This document shows, one piece after another, positions 6,449 through 9,128 of a stretch of 9,128 nucleotides of DNA; positions within the stretch are counted from its first letter, which is position 1, and every line of letters starts with the position of its first letter. Where the stretch lies: NCBI GenBank assembly GCA_021783435.1, contig JAJXUC010000153.1, forward strand, positions 1 to 9,128. Reading direction: 5' to 3'. The notes beneath the pieces are model-generated. The model was not told the DNA's origin, made no database searches, and saw only the letters and a program-made list of their open reading frames with translations. The position numbers were made by a program, and so were the translations under genes. The DNA is from Pseudomonadota bacterium (GTDB taxonomy: Bacteria > Pseudomonadota > Gammaproteobacteria > Burkholderiales > Burkholderiaceae).

Positions 6449-6556
6449 TTCGGTCCGTCCCCCGGTACCGTCTTGGGCGAATTGCTGCTACATGACTGGG
6501 CGAAAACCAAACCCCCTTCCGTCGGCACCTGGCCTCAACACGGGGAGCAAGAGGTA

Positions 6557-6594
6557 TGCCCTGCACGCTCACGGTGCAGTGCAGGGCAATTTTT
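6557..6594 (+). terminator. Strong rho-independent terminator
   Basis: TGCCCTGCAC (6557-6566) pairs perfectly over 10 bp with GTGCAGGGCA (6579-6588) around a 12-nt loop, then A and five T (6590-6594). The T-run sets the direction as plus. The only complete plus-strand gene upstream is the APH-AAA gene, 250 nt away, so this either ends that long transcript or ends an independent small RNA. Confidence 0.8.
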
Positions 6595-6666
6595 CTCAAT
6601 CGCCTATGCGGCGATGAATCACCCCTTACCCGCTGCATCAACCCCATCTGCCTCAAGGGATTTGGA

Positions 6667-7020
6667 CTACGCCATCGCTTCGACCTCGCGCGCTGTGTGG
6701 GCGGTCATCACCCGGTAGCCTTCATCGAGAACGTCCAGCATCCGTCGAGGATCTTCAAAACTCAGGGTAATGGCGCCATCGAATGGTTCATTTCGGTCGG
6801 CGCGGCAGGCCGACTCCTTGGCTGCTGCAAAGAACCCGGTTTCATCTATGTCACGAAACGTGGCTGCAGACAACGCGCCCAGGCGATGCAGCGTGCTGAA
6901 AAGGCCATTGACGCCACCGATTTAAGCGCTGTTCAGGTTGAGCGCGGCCTGGCATTTCTGGCGAAATTGGGCGTTGAGGTCGTCGAGGTCCGATCAAACA
7001 CTGAAACAGTGCAGCGGCAT
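6667..7020 (-). pseudogene. Decayed gene with two nonsense codons, possibly phasin-like
   Basis: From ATG 7020, preceded by GGGGA 3 nt away, a single frame runs 117 codons to TAG at 6667. It is broken by TGA (6994-6996) and TAA (6922-6924), with no frameshift needed. The segments read SDLDDLNAQFRQKCQAALNL, then GGVNGLFSTLHRLGALSAAT and FEDPRRMLDVLDEGYRVMTA. The pattern is helical and Ala/Gln-rich at first, which reminds me of small phasin-type granule proteins, but the match is weak and I would not name it. The last 68 codons could be translated from an internal ATG at 6873. It diverges from the neighbouring VirK relic. Confidence 0.45.
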
Positions 7021-7145
7021 GATTCCCCATTTGCGAGAAGTCGAATACCCAGAGCGGGATGCTAGTCATCCCTTAGCACAGTGGTGGAGTCGGATGCGTG
7101 GTTTGCTCGATCAAGCACCACATCCATCGCGGTACTAGCGTATCC

Positions 7146-7677
7146 ATGCAGCTGCGCCGTACAAAGTGGCGCGTGCGTGCCCTGCTATATGGCAGGAATT
7201 TGGCTGAAGTGAAGAGGTTCATGCAGTCGACGGGTGTGCAGCGCGACATCTTGCGGGCACCTCCTCGCCTTTACGAGAAGGTTTATCGTCCCTATCTAGT
7301 GTGCGGGCTGAGCCCTCGGCAAAGCGCCCGTTTGGTTTACAGCCACTACCGACTGGCGTGTGACTATTTGAGCGGGGCACAACGGCGCGCCATCCATTGG
7401 CATCAGGGACTGAATCTCTGCAAGGTGGCGGCAGAAGCGCAGCCCTCCACCGCCTGACTTCGCTATGTCGATCAATTCGGGAAAGAAGGCGAATGAAAGC
7501 TGGAGTTGCTGGTGACCTGCCCCCTTGGGCAAACGGGTGTACTGTGCCAGCTTCAGTTTGATCGGCCAGAACTCCCATGATCTGGGTTTCGTGATCGGAT
7601 GCCTACAAGGGCCTAGCCTGCAGACCGAAGAGGGACGCGATCAGATCGCTCGAAAAACGGCCAGATTGTCTGCCATG
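7146..7677 (+). pseudogene. VirK/YbjX family (DUF535) pseudogene
   Basis: Frame one opens at ATG 7146 (an earlier ATG is at 7098) and contains EKVYRPYLVCGLSPRQSARL and VYSHYRLACDYLS, typical of the N-terminal half of this family. It meets TGA at 7455-7457 and again at 7494-7496, but reading through gives LRYVDQFGKEGE and KLELLVTCP. From about 7525 the next frame continues with VYCASFSLIGQN and IGCLQGP (7594-7614), the family's most recognisable motif. An extra C in the run 7520-7524 explains the shift. Homology stops near 7677, just before the enolase terminator, so the C-terminal third of the roughly 300-residue protein is missing. Intact relatives include E. coli YbjX and Shigella VirK, whose molecular role is poorly known. 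The gene is not functional here. Confidence 0.75.
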
Positions 7678-7696
7678 GCGGAATACCGCAGCGCCG

Positions 7697-7730
7697 AAAA
7701 GCACAACGCCCCGCCGGGCGGGGTGTTGTG
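7697..7730 (-). terminator. Rho-independent terminator of the enolase gene
   Basis: On the minus strand CACAACACCCCGC pairs with GCGGGGCGTTGTG (13 positions, one A-C mismatch) around a CCG loop, and CTTTTC follows (T-run at 7697-7700). It starts 22 nt after the enolase stop codon, as expected for its own terminator. Confidence 0.82.
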
Positions 7731-7752
7731 CGACGCCGGGTACACGCAGTCT

Positions 7753-9078
<1,326 letters not shown>

Positions 9079-9128
9079 TCAGGTTAAGACGGTGTTGTGA
9101 CAGTCTGAGAAAGCTGCGAGGTTCAGCG

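Larger units (their letters stand above)
6308..6600. other. Gene-free block rich in stem-loops
   Basis: No frame looks coding. The stretch holds at least four separate inverted repeats: two GC-rich hairpins right after the upstream stop, a perfect 9-bp repeat at 6428-6448, and a terminator at 6557-6594. The density is unusual for plain intergenic DNA. It could be the 3' end of the upstream transcript, a small RNA ending at the terminator, or a decayed gene. Confidence 0.5.

Noticed and set aside
6556..7065. 169-codon plus-strand frame across the terminator and the decayed minus gene
   Set aside because: It begins inside the terminator hairpin and has mixed, Cys-rich composition. The opposite frame has a better start and ribosome site.
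7100..7124. Imperfect palindrome GTGG-TT-TGCT...AGCACCAC between the divergent pseudogenes
   Set aside because: The arms are short and bulged with no flanking promoter-like sequence, so it is not distinguishable from chance.

Overview
The window looks like chromosomal DNA from a GC-rich proteobacterium, most likely a betaproteobacterium of the Burkholderiales type. This is inferred from strong G/C third-position bias in the long genes, two IS21-family remnants, a VirK/YbjX-family relic, and a C-rich/G-rich stem-loop cluster after one gene. No rRNA or species-specific marker pins it further.

Layout. Bases 1-97 may hold the last 31 codons of a gene entering from the left. A complete tRNA-Arg(CCG) gene with encoded CCA lies at 353-428, followed by a rho-independent terminator. 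From about 540 to 1370 there is a mobile-element graveyard. It holds the 5' part of an IS21-type istA with its left end (minus strand), the 3' end of a different IS21-type istB with its right end (plus strand), and a frameshifted DDE-type transposase relic cut by that right end. A small unrecognised gene (83 aa) follows at 1630-1881.

The core is a divergent pair. On the minus strand is an MgtA-like P-type Mg2+ ATPase (1963-4524). On the plus strand is a two-domain kinase-like protein, an aminoglycoside-phosphotransferase fold fused to a P-loop AAA domain (4775-6307). A gene-free, hairpin-rich stretch with a strong terminator comes next (6308-6600). Two decayed genes then face away from each other: a minus-strand frame with two nonsense codons (6667-7020) and a VirK/YbjX (DUF535) pseudogene (7146-7677). 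The window ends with a complete enolase gene on the minus strand (7753-9051) and its own terminator.

How they fit together. The ATPase, the APH-AAA protein and a stand-alone enolase resemble the accessory stress/low-energy gene neighbourhoods I recall from betaproteobacteria. This enolase is not next to its usual housekeeping neighbours inside the window and may be a second copy. That functional link is inference from gene context. I found no CRISPR array, prophage, toxin-antitoxin pair or clearly new defence system. The least explained parts are the structured gene-free block at 6308-6600 and the two decaying genes beside it.
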